DNA from: Verrucomicrobiota bacterium
Lineage (GTDB): Bacteria > Verrucomicrobiota > Verrucomicrobiia > Opitutales > Opitutaceae
Direction of reading: 5' to 3'
DNA length: 64,000 nt
Assembly (NCBI GenBank): GCA_016235555.1
Contig: JACRKC010000014.1
Coordinates: 1 to 64,000 of the forward strand
Made by a program: the position numbers and the translations under genes. Positions 34,363 through 43,296 of the stretch are shown one piece after another. Each line of letters begins with the position of its first letter. The stretch's first letter is position 1. The notes beneath the pieces are model-generated. The model searched no databases. It was not told the DNA's origin and saw only the letters and a program-made list of their open reading frames with translations.

Positions 34363-37300
34363 ATGACGCGACTCGCGTGGCTCGTGCTCCTCGCGTGGCG
34401 GATCGCCGTCACGCCCCTGGCGGGCCAGACCGCCACGCTCTCGGCTGCTCCCACCGCCCTCAATCCGGCTGGCGGCCAGGCCACGTTCACCCTTGCGTGC
34501 AGTTTCCCGGGCGCCCCCGCGATCTTCACCCTCGAGGTCGCGCTGCCGCCGGGCTGGATCTACCTCGGCGGGAGCGGCGAGCCTGGCGTGAAGCCGGCCG
34601 CCAACACCCAGGCCGCACCCGGCAGCCCGCTCGCCTGGACCAGCATCGCGGTGCTCGCGAGCCCGGTGCGGTTCAGCTTTCAGGCATCGTATCCCGCCGG
34701 CCTGAGCACCGCCACGGTCACGTCCGCCGTGTCGTTGCGCCAGACCGTGCAGGTCACCGTCACCGACAAGAACGGCGTCCAGACGGTCGAGAATCGCGAG
34801 GTGCGCACCGACTTGCGGCCCGCCAATGTGCTCTTGGGCAACCCGCCTTCGATCACCCTGCAACCGCAGGGCGCGACCGTCGCCCCCGGCGGCAGCGCGA
34901 CCTTCCGCGTCACCGCGACCGGCAGCGCGCCGCTGGCCTACCAATGGTTCAAGAACGGGGTGGCGGTGACCGGTGCGACGGCGGACACGCTCCAGTTCAA
35001 CAACGCCCAGACGGCCGATGCCGGCAGCTACTCGGTCGTGATCACCAACGCGCTCGGAACCGCGACGAGTTCCGCCGTGGCCTTCACCGTCACGACCTCG
35101 ACCGGTGGTGGCTCCGGCGGGGGCGGGGGAGGGGGCGCCGGCGGTGGCGGTGGTGGCGGCGCCATCGGTGGGGGCGGGATTTCCGGTGGTGGCGGCACCG
35201 CCGCCACGGCGCCGACGATCACGACGGCGCCCGCCAATGTCCTGGTGGTGCCCGGCGGCTCGGCGACCTTGTCCGTGGTCGCCGCCGGCACGGCGCCGCT
35301 CGCCTATCAATGGTTGAAGAACGGCGCCGCGATCGCCGGCGCGACCGGCGCTTCGCTGGCGCTCGGCAATATCCAGAATGCCGATGCCGGCGCTTACGCC
35401 GTCGCCGTGACCAACGCCGCGGGCTCCGTCGTCAGCGCCGCCGCGGTGCTGGCCGTCTCCGCGCCTCCGGCCGCCCCGCCCGAGCCTCCCGCGATCGCGG
35501 CCCAGTCGTCGGGGATGACGGTGAGCGAGGGCGGCAACGCGAGTTTCGCGGTTTCCGCCACGGGCACGGCGCCGCTGACCTACCAGTGGCGCCGCAACGG
35601 CGAAGTGCTGGCCGGCGCGACGGGACCGACGCTGGCGCTCACCGGAGTGCGCGCGACCGAGGCCGGCAGCTACCGCGCGGTCGTGACGAACCGCGTGGGC
35701 TCCGTGTCCTCCGCGGCGATGATGCTGACCGTCACGCCGGCCGCCACCCGGCCGGTGATCACCGCGCCGCCGCCCAGCCTGTCGGCGCTTGCGGGCGCGA
35801 GCGTGAGCCTGTCCGTCGGCGCCGGCGGCACGCCTCCGTTTACCTACCAATGGTTGAAAGATGGCGGCCCGATCGCCGGCGCGACCTCGGCCACGCTCGG
35901 CCTCTCCAATCTTCAAGCCGCCCAGGCGGGCGCCTATTCCGTGGTGGTGAGCAATGCGCACGGCTCCGCCACCAGCGCCGCCGCCACGGTCAGCCTCGCC
36001 GCCGCGGCGGTCGCGCCCGCGATTGTGACGCAGCCGGCCGGTCAGGCGGTCGCGCCCGGCGCGGAAGCGACGTTTGCCGTCGCGGTCGGGGGCACCGCGC
36101 CGTTCACCTACCAATGGCGGCGCAACGGGGCCCTGCTCCCCGGAGCGACGGGGGCTTCACTGGCGCTGACCGATCTTCGGCTCTCCGACGGCGGCAGCTA
36201 TTCCGTCGCCGTCACCAACAGCGCCGGCACCACCACCAGCGGCACGGCGACGCTCACCGTGGTGCCGCCGGCGGGCGCCCCCTCGATTCTGGCCGGGCCG
36301 GCCGATGTCACCATCGGCGCGGGCGCGCGGGTCACGCTCCGCGCCACCGCCACCGGCCCGGCGCCGCTCAGCTACGAATGGCGTCGCAACGGCGCCACCG
36401 TCGCCACCTCCGCCTCGCTCACGCTGCCGGCCGTCCAGGCCGCGGATGCGGGCGTTTACACGCTCGTGGTGTCGAATGCCCTCGGCTCCGTCACGAGCCG
36501 CGCCGCCACGCTCACGATCCGCGGTCGGAGCTACGTCGGCAGCTATTTCGGTTCCCTCGGCGACGGCGGGTCCTTCGCCCTCACGGTGCGGGATGACAAC
36601 ACCGGCGTGTTCCTGGGCTACGCCGCCGGGTCGCGCACCGCGTTTGTCAGCCGCGACGTCCTGGTGCGCGAAGACGGTCGCTTCAGTTTCGTGTCGGTGG
36701 CGGCGGCGCCGCCGCTTGTTTCCCGGATCGCCGCGGCCGCCACCGAATTCACGATCTCCGGCACCATCGACCCGGACGGCCGCCTCGCCGGCTCCGTCGC
36801 CGCCGCCGGCGCCGCGGCCACACCCATCGCCGCCGCTCGTGCGGCCTCGACCGGCGCGTCCCAGGCCGTCGCCGGTTTTTATCAGGCGGGGGCGGCCGGT
36901 TCCGCGGTGACCACCTACACCATCGTCGGCGCGGCCGGCCAGGCCTTCGTGCTCACCGTCACTCCGACGGCCGTCGACGCCGGCACGGGCGCGGTCGATG
37001 CGGCGGGCCGCGTGGCGGTCACCACCGCCAACCAGGCGACCGTGTCGGGCACCCTGTCCGCCGCGAGTGCCACACTGTCCGCCAGCGTCGTCACCGCCGC
37101 GGGCGTGCGCTTCGAAGTCGCGGGGGCGAGCGACTCCCGGGATACGGCCGAAAAGCTCGTCAACATCGCCACGCGCGGTTCGGTGGGCGGCGAGGCGGGG
37201 GCGCTGATCGCCGGCTTCGTTGTCACGGGGGCGACGCCCAAGCCGGTGCTGGTGCGCGCGGTCGGGCCGACGCTGGCCGCGTTTGGCGTGGGCGGGGCGC

Positions 37301-37968
37301 TGTCGGCCGCGCGGCTCGAGTTGTTCAGCGGCCCGTCGTCGATCGCGACCAACACGGCGTGGGGCGCCTCCTCCAATGCCGCTGAGATCGAAGCGGCCCG
37401 CCGCCGCGCGGGGGCGTTTGAACTGCCGGCGACGAGCCAGGACGCCGTGCTGCTCGTGACGTTGGAGCCGGGCGCCTACACGGCCGTGGTGTCGGGCGTT
37501 GGCGGCGCCGCCGGCGTGGCGCTGGTGGAAGTCTACGACGTTTCCGAAGACGCCGCGCCGGCCCAGAAAGTGGTCAACATCGCCTCGCGCGCTTTCGCCG
37601 GCGGCGGCGACCAGACGCTCACGGCCGGCTTCGTCATCAGCGGCGTCGTGCCCAAACGCGTGCTCGTGCGCGGCGTCGGCCCCGCGCTCGCGGCCTTCGG
37701 GGTGGGCGGCGCGCTCGCCGATCCGCAGTTGCGCCTTGTCGACCAGGCCACCGGCGCGACCGTCGCCACCAACGACAACTGGGGCGCCGCGCCGGACGCG
37801 GCTGCGATCGCCGGCGCCGCGGGCAGCGTCGGCGCCTTTGCCCTCGACGCCGGCAGCAAGGATGCGGCGCTCTGCCTCAACCTCGCGCCGGGTGCCTACA
37901 CGGTCCAGCTCAGCGGCGCCGGCGCCGCGACGGGCACGGCGCTGATCGAAGTCTACGAGATGCCATAG
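34363..37968 (+). CDS. Exported Ig-like repeat protein with C-terminal LVRGVGP modules
   Basis: The 1201-residue protein begins with a signal peptide (residues 3-20, ending PLAGQT). Residues 25-155 form the LPPGWIYLGG...SYPAG module found also in the two upstream exported proteins. Six Ig-like domains follow (each with YQWFKNG or YQWRRNG and ADAGSYSVVITN-type endings), the first separated from the rest by a pure glycine linker near 248-280. The final 270 residues contain two modules with PKPVLVRAVGPTLAAFGVG and PKRVLVRGVGPALAAFGVG, each ending ALVEVYD or ALIEVYE. It lacks a PEP-CTERM tail. It follows the giant gene by 99 bases and is probably co-expressed; likely a surface or secreted binding protein. 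Confidence 0.85.
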   Translation: MTRLAWLVLLAWRIAVTPLAGQTATLSAAPTALNPAGGQATFTLACSFPGAPAIFTLEVALPPGWIYLGGSGEPGVKPAANTQAAPGSPLAWTSIAVLASPVRFSFQASYPAGLSTATVTSAVSLRQTVQVTVTDKNGVQTVENREVRTDLRPANVLLGNPPSITLQPQGATVAPGGSATFRVTATGSAPLAYQWFKNGVAVTGATADTLQFNNAQTADAGSYSVVITNALGTATSSAVAFTVTTSTGGGSGGGGGGGAGGGGGGGAIGGGGISGGGGTAATAPTITTAPANVLVVPGGSATLSVVAAGTAPLAYQWLKNGAAIAGATGASLALGNIQNADAGAYAVAVTNAAGSVVSAAAVLAVSAPPAAPPEPPAIAAQSSGMTVSEGGNASFAVSATGTAPLTYQWRRNGEVLAGATGPTLALTGVRATEAGSYRAVVTNRVGSVSSAAMMLTVTPAATRPVITAPPPSLSALAGASVSLSVGAGGTPPFTYQWLKDGGPIAGATSATLGLSNLQAAQAGAYSVVVSNAHGSATSAAATVSLAAAAVAPAIVTQPAGQAVAPGAEATFAVAVGGTAPFTYQWRRNGALLPGATGASLALTDLRLSDGGSYSVAVTNSAGTTTSGTATLTVVPPAGAPSILAGPADVTIGAGARVTLRATATGPAPLSYEWRRNGATVATSASLTLPAVQAADAGVYTLVVSNALGSVTSRAATLTIRGRSYVGSYFGSLGDGGSFALTVRDDNTGVFLGYAAGSRTAFVSRDVLVREDGRFSFVSVAAAPPLVSRIAAAATEFTISGTIDPDGRLAGSVAAAGAAATPIAAARAASTGASQAVAGFYQAGAAGSAVTTYTIVGAAGQAFVLTVTPTAVDAGTGAVDAAGRVAVTTANQATVSGTLSAASATLSASVVTAAGVRFEVAGASDSRDTAEKLVNIATRGSVGGEAGALIAGFVVTGATPKPVLVRAVGPTLAAFGVGGALSAARLELFSGPSSIATNTAWGASSNAAEIEAARRRAGAFELPATSQDAVLLVTLEPGAYTAVVSGVGGAAGVALVEVYDVSEDAAPAQKVVNIASRAFAGGGDQTLTAGFVISGVVPKRVLVRGVGPALAAFGVGGALADPQLRLVDQATGATVATNDNWGAAPDAAAIAGAAGSVGAFALDAGSKDAALCLNLAPGAYTVQLSGAGAATGTALIEVYEMP

Positions 37969-38205
37969 GCGGAGTGTGACTCAAACCAACGCCGGCGAAC
38001 CGCGTGGATCGGCTGGCGCGCCGCGCCTTCCCCGCCGCTGCCACGGACGGAAACAAACCCGCTGGCGCGAAGCCACGGCGGAGGAGTTTGTAATACCGGG
38101 GCTGTTGGTATTTGGACGATCGTAGATCAGATATTAAACATTAAAACCTGACCCCTTCGGCCCTTCCCAACACAAAGCGCATAACCGCGCCCGTCGCCGC
38201 GGCTT
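37969..38205. other. Intergenic stretch with a PE-A flank remnant
   Basis: No gene seen. At 38107-38128 the sequence GGTATTTGGACGATCGTAG resembles the sequence beside the PE-A copies at 21110 (reverse complement) and 60355, suggesting a truncated element. The following bases (GATATTAAACATTAAAACC) are unusually AT-rich for this window. Confidence 0.4.
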
Positions 38206-38619
38206 TCACTCGTTCCCGGGCTTGTTCAACCCGCGTCCCGCTGCGCGCTCCGGCGCAGCAGAACGCTCAGAGTTCGGCACTTTCTTTCCCTGGGATAACC
38301 GCCAAAGGTCGGTGATGCTTAAGCGAAGGAACAGTGAAGTGGCAAAAATCAGGTGAAGTGCGCTGGCGACACAAAGCAGAAGCCCGGCCATTAAGGACTC
38401 GAAACTCACTCGCTCCAGATGCGCCTGAAAGCGCCTGAATCCCTCCTCAAGGTCTTTCTTCTTTTGGGCGTCGCCAGCTACAGATGACGCCAAAACCTTC
38501 TCCTCCCACATACCGTATACCGGCTCACCAAAATGCCCACCGACCGTGACAACGCGAACGCCCTGCCACCCGAAGAGAAGGCCAGTAATTGCGAAGTAAA
38601 TGGCGGCGGCGTAGCGCAT
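38206..38619 (-). CDS. Small membrane protein, cassette-like gene 2
   Basis: The 137-residue product has two predicted membrane segments (residues 5-25 and about 73-97) with a charged helix KKKDLEEGFRRFQAHLERV between them and a basic C-terminal tail. I do not recognise the family. The ATG at 38619 lies five bases after the attC-like site on the minus strand (GTTCGGCAAAGATG). Base composition is less GC-rich than the surroundings, which fits recent acquisition. Function unknown. Confidence 0.65.
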   Translation of the reverse strand: MRYAAAIYFAITGLLFGWQGVRVVTVGGHFGEPVYGMWEEKVLASSVAGDAQKKKDLEEGFRRFQAHLERVSFESLMAGLLLCVASALHLIFATSLFLRLSITDLWRLSQGKKVPNSERSAAPERAAGRGLNKPGNE

Positions 38620-38623
38620 CTTT

Positions 38624-38722
38624 GCCGAACGTTAAAGATGAGCCACGACGCTGGCTGGCGCGAGCCGTGCGCAAGCACGGATCGTGACAGACAGCGGCGT
38701 TGGCTCTGGCGTCTGGTTCGGC
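38624..38722 (-). other. attC-like recombination site between two small cassette-like genes
   Basis: A 99-bp imperfect palindrome bounded by GCCGAAC and GTTCGGC. The inner arms GAGCCACGACGCTG and the complement of CAGCGGCGTTGGCTC pair with one unpaired adenine, and the centre folds as CCGTGC-GCAA-GCACGG. Complementary outer boxes, inner boxes with an extrahelical base and a variable central stem are hallmarks of integron attC sites. The outer boxes differ from the usual RYYYAAC/GTTRRRY by a G for T (and its complement). No integrase gene is in the window. Confidence 0.55.
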
Positions 38723-38759
38723 CTTTTTTCGCTCCGCAGTCGCATGGTCACTTCGGAGT

Positions 38760-38993
38760 TCATCGGCGTGCAGAATCGCTGCCACCGCTCTTCTTCTTCG
38801 TGAACGATACGACCAGCCAAATCGGCCACAGCAGCGCGATGAAGAAAAGCAGACCGGCTCCAGGTGCCGTGCCATCGATCAACGGATCAAGCGCCATCGC
38901 TCTTTTCCTTTTTTGGCCGGCCGCCATCGCAACCGACATAAGAAGAAGTCCGACGATCAGATAGAGCGTAAACAAGGTTGCCTGCGTGCTCAT
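38760..38993 (-). CDS. Small two-helix membrane protein, cassette-like gene 1
   Basis: The 77-residue product has two hydrophobic segments (about residues 6-25 and 47-64) and a basic tail TKKKSGG. No family recognised. The ATG at 38993 follows GTTCGGCAAAAAAG, the same junction sequence found before the 137-residue gene, and the attC-like site lies 37 bases after its stop. The arrangement gene plus downstream palindrome is that of an integron gene cassette. Function unknown. Confidence 0.6.
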   Translation of the reverse strand: MSTQATLFTLYLIVGLLLMSVAMAAGQKRKRAMALDPLIDGTAPGAGLLFFIALLWPIWLVVSFTKKKSGGSDSARR

Positions 38994-39564
38994 CTTTTTT
39001 GCCGAACAGTGTTATTCGGCCTTACTCGATGGCCTTAGCGGGAGAGGGTTCATGGTGGGGACTGAGTGACGGAAATCACGCAAAGGCAACGGCCAAGTCG
39101 GGAGGGTAAGTTTTCGGAGGTGGCTGGAGGCGTCGGCGGAAGGCCTTACTGGCGGGAGTGAAAGCCTTACCTTATACCAAGCCTGCGGCAGAATGGACTA
39201 TTGGGGCCCGTGGGTAGGTCGGGGTTCATCCCCGACATCCGCCGTAGGCGGACACGTGTCGGGCGTAAAGCCCGACCTACGACCATAAGCCAGCCGAGGA
39301 GGGTCAAAGGCCAGCCGAGAGAGGCCAGCCGAGAGGGTCAGAAGAGCCGAGAGGGTCAGGTCTTGACTCTTGACAGACGCCGTCGTCGCCGGAGGGGACG
39401 CGTCTCGGGGCGGGCGGTCCGCTCGCTGGCGCTTGCGGCTGCCTGGCGCCAGGCCTCCGGGTCGCGACTCTGCGCTGCGCCTGCTGGCGTTCAACCGGGC
39501 GGACCGCCGGCTCGCGCGCGCCGCGACGAGGCTGCGCCGCGTCGCGTTTCCTTCGGGGGCCGTC
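38994..39564. repeat. Intergenic repeats upstream of the cassette-like genes and downstream of cheD
   Basis: No gene seen. GCCGAACAGTGTTATTCGGC at 39001-39020 is a short hairpin that may be a truncated attC-like site. A 67-bp PE-A copy lies at 39214-39280, preceded by GAATGGACTATTGGGGCCCG, which nearly repeats 21020-21039. From 39291 to 39372 a degenerate tandem of about four units of GCCAGCCGAGAGGGTCA follows. The remainder to 39564 is very GC-rich with small inverted repeats. Confidence 0.7.
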
Positions 39565-40092
39565 CTACGCCGCGAGCGAGTATTCCCCGTTCATCCCGGG
39601 GGTCTTCAGCTTGATCGCGCCCGTGGCGATATCGAGGTGCACGGTGCGGTTGATCGTGCCGCCGACGTCAGAGCGCGACACGCCATAGCCGTTTTGATTC
39701 AGGTAGCTGGCCGTGGCGCGGATGTTGCGCTCGCCGATCTTGAAATTGTCGGTGCCGCTGCCGAGGACGTTGGCGCCGCCGGCGACGAACAGGCGCAGGC
39801 GGCTGCGTTCCGCGCGCAGACCGAGCAGCGCCCGGAAGAGCAGCGGCAGGCCCGTGTCGGCAAACATCGCGGGCTGCGCCGCGGCCTTTTCCGGCGCGAG
39901 GGACGACTCCGGCAGCATCAGGTGCAGGAGGCCGCCCACGCGCGCCACCGGATCGTAGGCCACGACGCCCACGCACGAACCGAGGGCGTAGGTGCTGAGC
40001 GTGATCGCGGTGTTGTTGGAGACGCTCATGTCCCCGACGCCGATCACGACGCGTTGCGCGAACAGACCGGCGATGGTGGGTGAACCGGCCAT
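39565..40092 (-). CDS. cheD: Chemoreceptor glutamine deamidase CheD
   Basis: CheD deamidates glutamines of methyl-accepting chemoreceptors and modulates CheC/CheA signalling. The 175-residue protein contains the catalytic cysteine motif YALGSCVGVVAYD near 36-48 and the histidine of LLHLMLPES near 55-63, followed by FVAGGANVLG and IGERNI, all typical of CheD. It is on the same strand as the response-regulator, cheB and cheR genes but separated from them by about 750 bases of repeat-rich DNA, so it may have its own promoter. The start is the ATG at 40092. Confidence 0.92.
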   Translation of the reverse strand: MAGSPTIAGLFAQRVVIGVGDMSVSNNTAITLSTYALGSCVGVVAYDPVARVGGLLHLMLPESSLAPEKAAAQPAMFADTGLPLLFRALLGLRAERSRLRLFVAGGANVLGSGTDNFKIGERNIRATASYLNQNGYGVSRSDVGGTINRTVHLDIATGAIKLKTPGMNGEYSLAA

Positions 40093-40846
40093 GGGTTAGA
40101 GGCCGACGGCGGAGCCGTCGCGGTTGGGATGGACGAGGAGAATCATGCGTGCGCGCCGGTCTCGGGCCGGGGCGACACCGTGTGATTCGGTTCCGGGGCG
40201 GCGAAGTTGAGGTGATTCGGGGCGGGGCCGGTGGATTTTGCGGGGTCGCGCGCCGAGTGCAGCACGGTGGCGGTGCGCGTGGCCCCCGACGCGCTGGGAT
40301 GGTGGCGGGCGTAAATCCCGACGACGTGCCGGCCGCGGCTGCACTTCAACCGATGGCGCACGAGTGTCGCGACACCGGGATTTCGTGGGGTGTAGCCGCG
40401 AGCGTGAGCGAGTGGCTTCCGGGCGAGCCACTCGCAGCTACCCGGCGTTGCGTGTCACGTTTCTTCCGGGGCGCTGCGCTGGTGTCGCGACACAAAAGAA
40501 CCGCGACGTTGCAAGGCCTGGTAGCTGCGAGCGCCAGCGAGTGGCTGGCACAAGCGGTCCACTCGCTGGCGCTCGCGGCTACCTGTCACGAGATCTCCGG
40601 GCCGCGACACTAGCGGCCTTGACCGGGCAAAGTTTGACGACGGAAGGCAAGGTCTTGAACCGCTGATCCGCGCTGATTTTGGGCAGCGATGGCGACACCT
40701 CCGTGCGTGCTCCGCCTGATCGGCGGAGCGCGGCGGGACGTGGGCGTGGGCGGGGATTTCATCAGCGAAGATCAGCGAGGATCAGCGGTTACTGGTTTGG
40801 GGTTGACCGCTTGACCCACGTCTCGTCGGGCTGGGGCGGAGCCCCG
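40093..40846. repeat. Gene-poor stretch with two PE-B elements and a PE-I element
   Basis: I find no convincing gene; a short frame ending MILLVHPNRDGSAVGL just upstream of cheD on the minus strand could be a gene remnant. PE-B copies lie at 40392-40441 (GTAGCCGCGAGCGTGAGCGA; right arm shortened) and 40521-40582 (GTAGCTGCGAGCGCCAGCGA with its complement). PE-I lies at 40659-40790: AACCGCTGATCCGCGCTGAT pairs with repeated ATCAGCG units ending GATCAGCGGTT. Confidence 0.75.
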
Positions 40847-42136
40847 TCAGGAATACACGAGCAGCCGCTGGCTGATCGGGGTGACCTGGTTGTGGCTGCG
40901 GATTTTGGAAATCGTGCCGGGGCTCAACGCCTGGCCTTCGCCGATGAGGAGCAAGCCGTGCGGACTGTAGATGCCGTTGGCGAGGACCATGCCGGGCTCG
41001 AGTTCGTGCAGCATGATTTCGCGCACCTGCTTCGGCAGCTGCACCAGGTTGCTGATCTTGAGGAAGAGGCGCACGGCCTCCGGGTCGTAGACGGTGCCGG
41101 ATTTGGCCAGCAGCGCGTCGATGGCGGCGCTCTTGGAGAGGCCGGATTCGAGGAAGCCGACCGCCACGGCCAGGCAGCGGGCGGGCCAGGGGATGGCATC
41201 GCCGGCGAGGCCGTCGGGGAAGCCGCGGCCGTCGTAGCGCTCGTGATGGGCGCGCACGACCTCGCCGACATCGCTGCGATTGTCGACCAGCGCGGCGAGC
41301 GTCTGGCTGTAGATCGGATGGTTGTGCAGCATCGCGGTCTCCCGCTCGGTGAGCTGCTCGGTCTTGGAGCGGAAGGCGCGGAGCATCTCGCGCGGCACGC
41401 CGATGAGGCCGAGGTCGCACAGCCACGCGGCGGAGCGCAGCGCGTGGCGTTCGGCGTCGGTGAACTTGTCGGTCCCGGCCATCTGGGTGGCGAATTCCAC
41501 CAGCGCCTTCGCCTGCCCGCCGAGGATCGGGTCGTAGGTGGTGAGGATGCGGCGGCAGAGTTCGATGGAGTTCTCGTAGCTGCACGCGAGGTCGCGGTTG
41601 GCGGCGTCGAGCCGCTGGCGCTGCAGTTCGAGGTCGCGGACCTTCGCTTCGAGCGCGGCGTTGGCTTCGCGGAGCCGGCGGTTCAGCTGCTGCGTCTCGG
41701 CCTGGAGCGCCTCGTTGTGGGTGACGAGGTCGTGGCGCTGGACGGCGTTGCGGACGGTGGCGACGAGTTCTTCGCGCAGCCAGGGTTTCGCGACGAAGCG
41801 GAAGATTTCGCCCTTGTTGATCGCGTCGACGATGGTCGGCAGCGCCAGCACGGCGGTGATCAGGATGCGCGAGGCGGTGGGGCGCAGCCGGCGGCTTTCG
41901 ATCAGGAAGTCGAGGCCGAGCATCTCGGGCATGCGCTGGTCGGAGATGATGACGGCGAAGTCGCGTTCCTCCAGCATGGCCAGCGCCTTGAGGGGGCTGG
42001 AGCAGGCGGCGATGTGAAAGCCCTCGCGTTCGAGCGTGAACTTCAAGGCGGTGAGCACGACCGGTTCATCATCGACGATGAGGATGGTCGGGGTGTTCGG
42101 CCCGGCGGGCGGGGGGGCGAGGTCGGAGACGCTCAT
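40847..42136 (-). CDS. Response regulator with degenerate HD-GYP domain
   Basis: The 429-residue protein starts at ATG 42136, overlapping the stop of cheB by ATGA. Residues 17-135 are a receiver domain with VDDE and phospho-acceptor D66 in IISDQRMPE. A coiled coil (about 150-192) leads to an HD-GYP-type domain, which in active enzymes degrades cyclic di-GMP. The GYP part is kept as HHERYDGRGFPDGLAGDAIP and HNHP is present, but the HD pair itself is changed to LCDLGLIGVP (Cys-Asp) and the first metal-binding histidine of the domain is not obvious. It may therefore be a signalling or binding protein without phosphodiesterase activity. Its position makes it part of a chemotaxis/motility operon. 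Confidence 0.85.
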   Translation of the reverse strand: MSVSDLAPPPAGPNTPTILIVDDEPVVLTALKFTLEREGFHIAACSSPLKALAMLEERDFAVIISDQRMPEMLGLDFLIESRRLRPTASRILITAVLALPTIVDAINKGEIFRFVAKPWLREELVATVRNAVQRHDLVTHNEALQAETQQLNRRLREANAALEAKVRDLELQRQRLDAANRDLACSYENSIELCRRILTTYDPILGGQAKALVEFATQMAGTDKFTDAERHALRSAAWLCDLGLIGVPREMLRAFRSKTEQLTERETAMLHNHPIYSQTLAALVDNRSDVGEVVRAHHERYDGRGFPDGLAGDAIPWPARCLAVAVGFLESGLSKSAAIDALLAKSGTVYDPEAVRLFLKISNLVQLPKQVREIMLHELEPGMVLANGIYSPHGLLLIGEGQALSPGTISKIRSHNQVTPISQRLLVYS

Positions 42137-43290
42137 GCGTGGGCGGCCGCGGGCACAGGCGCGGCGTTCGGGGTTTCGATGTGGCGGACAATATACTCGG
42201 CCGCGCGCTCGAGGGGAACTTGATGCTGGGCGGCGCCGTTTTCCCAAGCGGCGCGGGGCATGCCGTAGACCACGCTGGTGGCCTCGTCCTGGGCAAAGGT
42301 GCGGGCGCCGAGCTGGCGGAGCCGGAGCAGGCCGTCCGCGCCGTCGCGCCCCATGCCGGTGAAGACGCCGGCGGTCGCGTGCGGGGCGGCCCCGCAGTCG
42401 GCGGCGGATTTGAACAGGAGGTCGACGGCCGGGCGTTGGTGCCACACCGGGGGGCCGCCGACCACGCGGGCGCGATAACCGTCGCCGCTCCACTGGAGCA
42501 GCAGGTGAAAATTGCCCGGCGCGATCAAGGCGAGGCCGGGCAGCAGCTTGTCGCCGTCGACCGCCTCCCGCACCTCGAAGGCGCAGAGTTGGTTGAGCCG
42601 GTCGGCGAAATTCTTCGAGAAGACCGGCGGGATGTGTTGCACGACCGCGATTGGAGGCAGGCCGTCCGGCAGGCGCGTGAGCACCTCGCGCAGCGCTTCC
42701 GTGCCGCCGGTCGAGGCCCCGAGGAGGATGAGCCCGCGCGGGTGGCGGGTCGCCGGGCTGGAGGCGCGGACGAGCGGGGCGGGGCGGCTGAAGTCAGGCG
42801 CGGCGACCCGGCCCGGCGGTGCGGCGGCTGGCGGTGGCACGTGGGCCGCGGCCTTCCGGACCGGGGAATCCGCCCGCGGCCCGCGGATTCTGGCACCCGC
42901 GCAGGCCTTGATCCGCGCGATGAGCTGGGGGCCGAGGTCGCCGAACGAGTAGGGGCCGCCGGGTTTGGCGAGCACATCCACCGCGCCGAGGCGCAGCGCT
43001 TCGAGCGCATAGTCGGAGCCGCGCTGGGTGAGCGAACTCATGATGATCACCGGCAGCGGCCGCTGCTCCATGATGATCTTGAGAAACGTGAGCCCGTCCA
43101 TGCGCGGCATCTCGAGATCGAGCGTGAGCACGTCGGGCTGGAGCTGCTGGATCTTGTCGCGGGCGGCGTAGGGATCGATGGCGGTGCCGACGACCTCGAT
43201 GTCGGGGTCGGTCTTCAGCGCGTCGGTGACGAGCTTCCGCACGACGGCGGAGTCGTCGACGACAAGCACGCGGATGGGGCGGGCGCACAT
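42133..43290 (-). CDS. cheB: Chemotaxis protein-glutamate methylesterase CheB
   Basis: Removes methyl groups from chemoreceptor glutamates when phosphorylated by CheA. The 385-residue protein has an N-terminal receiver domain (VVDDSAVVRK, D58 in LTLDLEMPRMDG), a proline/alanine-rich linker near 140-185, and a C-terminal methylesterase domain with catalytic Ser in GASTGGTEAL, His in VVQHIPP and Asp in GMGRDGADGL. It lies six bases after cheR and overlaps the next gene by four bases (ATGA), so the three are clearly one transcript. Confidence 0.95.
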   Translation of the reverse strand: MCARPIRVLVVDDSAVVRKLVTDALKTDPDIEVVGTAIDPYAARDKIQQLQPDVLTLDLEMPRMDGLTFLKIIMEQRPLPVIIMSSLTQRGSDYALEALRLGAVDVLAKPGGPYSFGDLGPQLIARIKACAGARIRGPRADSPVRKAAAHVPPPAAAPPGRVAAPDFSRPAPLVRASSPATRHPRGLILLGASTGGTEALREVLTRLPDGLPPIAVVQHIPPVFSKNFADRLNQLCAFEVREAVDGDKLLPGLALIAPGNFHLLLQWSGDGYRARVVGGPPVWHQRPAVDLLFKSAADCGAAPHATAGVFTGMGRDGADGLLRLRQLGARTFAQDEATSVVYGMPRAAWENGAAQHQVPLERAAEYIVRHIETPNAAPVPAAAHA

Positions 43291-43296
43291 GGCAGA

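Noticed and set aside
39291-39372. Possible CRISPR array from the tandem GCCAGCCGAGAGGGTCA units
   Set aside because: The units are directly adjacent and degenerate with no spacers of constant length, and no cas gene is present.
40096-40431. A 111-codon minus-strand frame upstream of cheD
   Set aside because: Arginine/proline/histidine-rich shadow composition; only the last 16 codons look protein-like, so at most a remnant.
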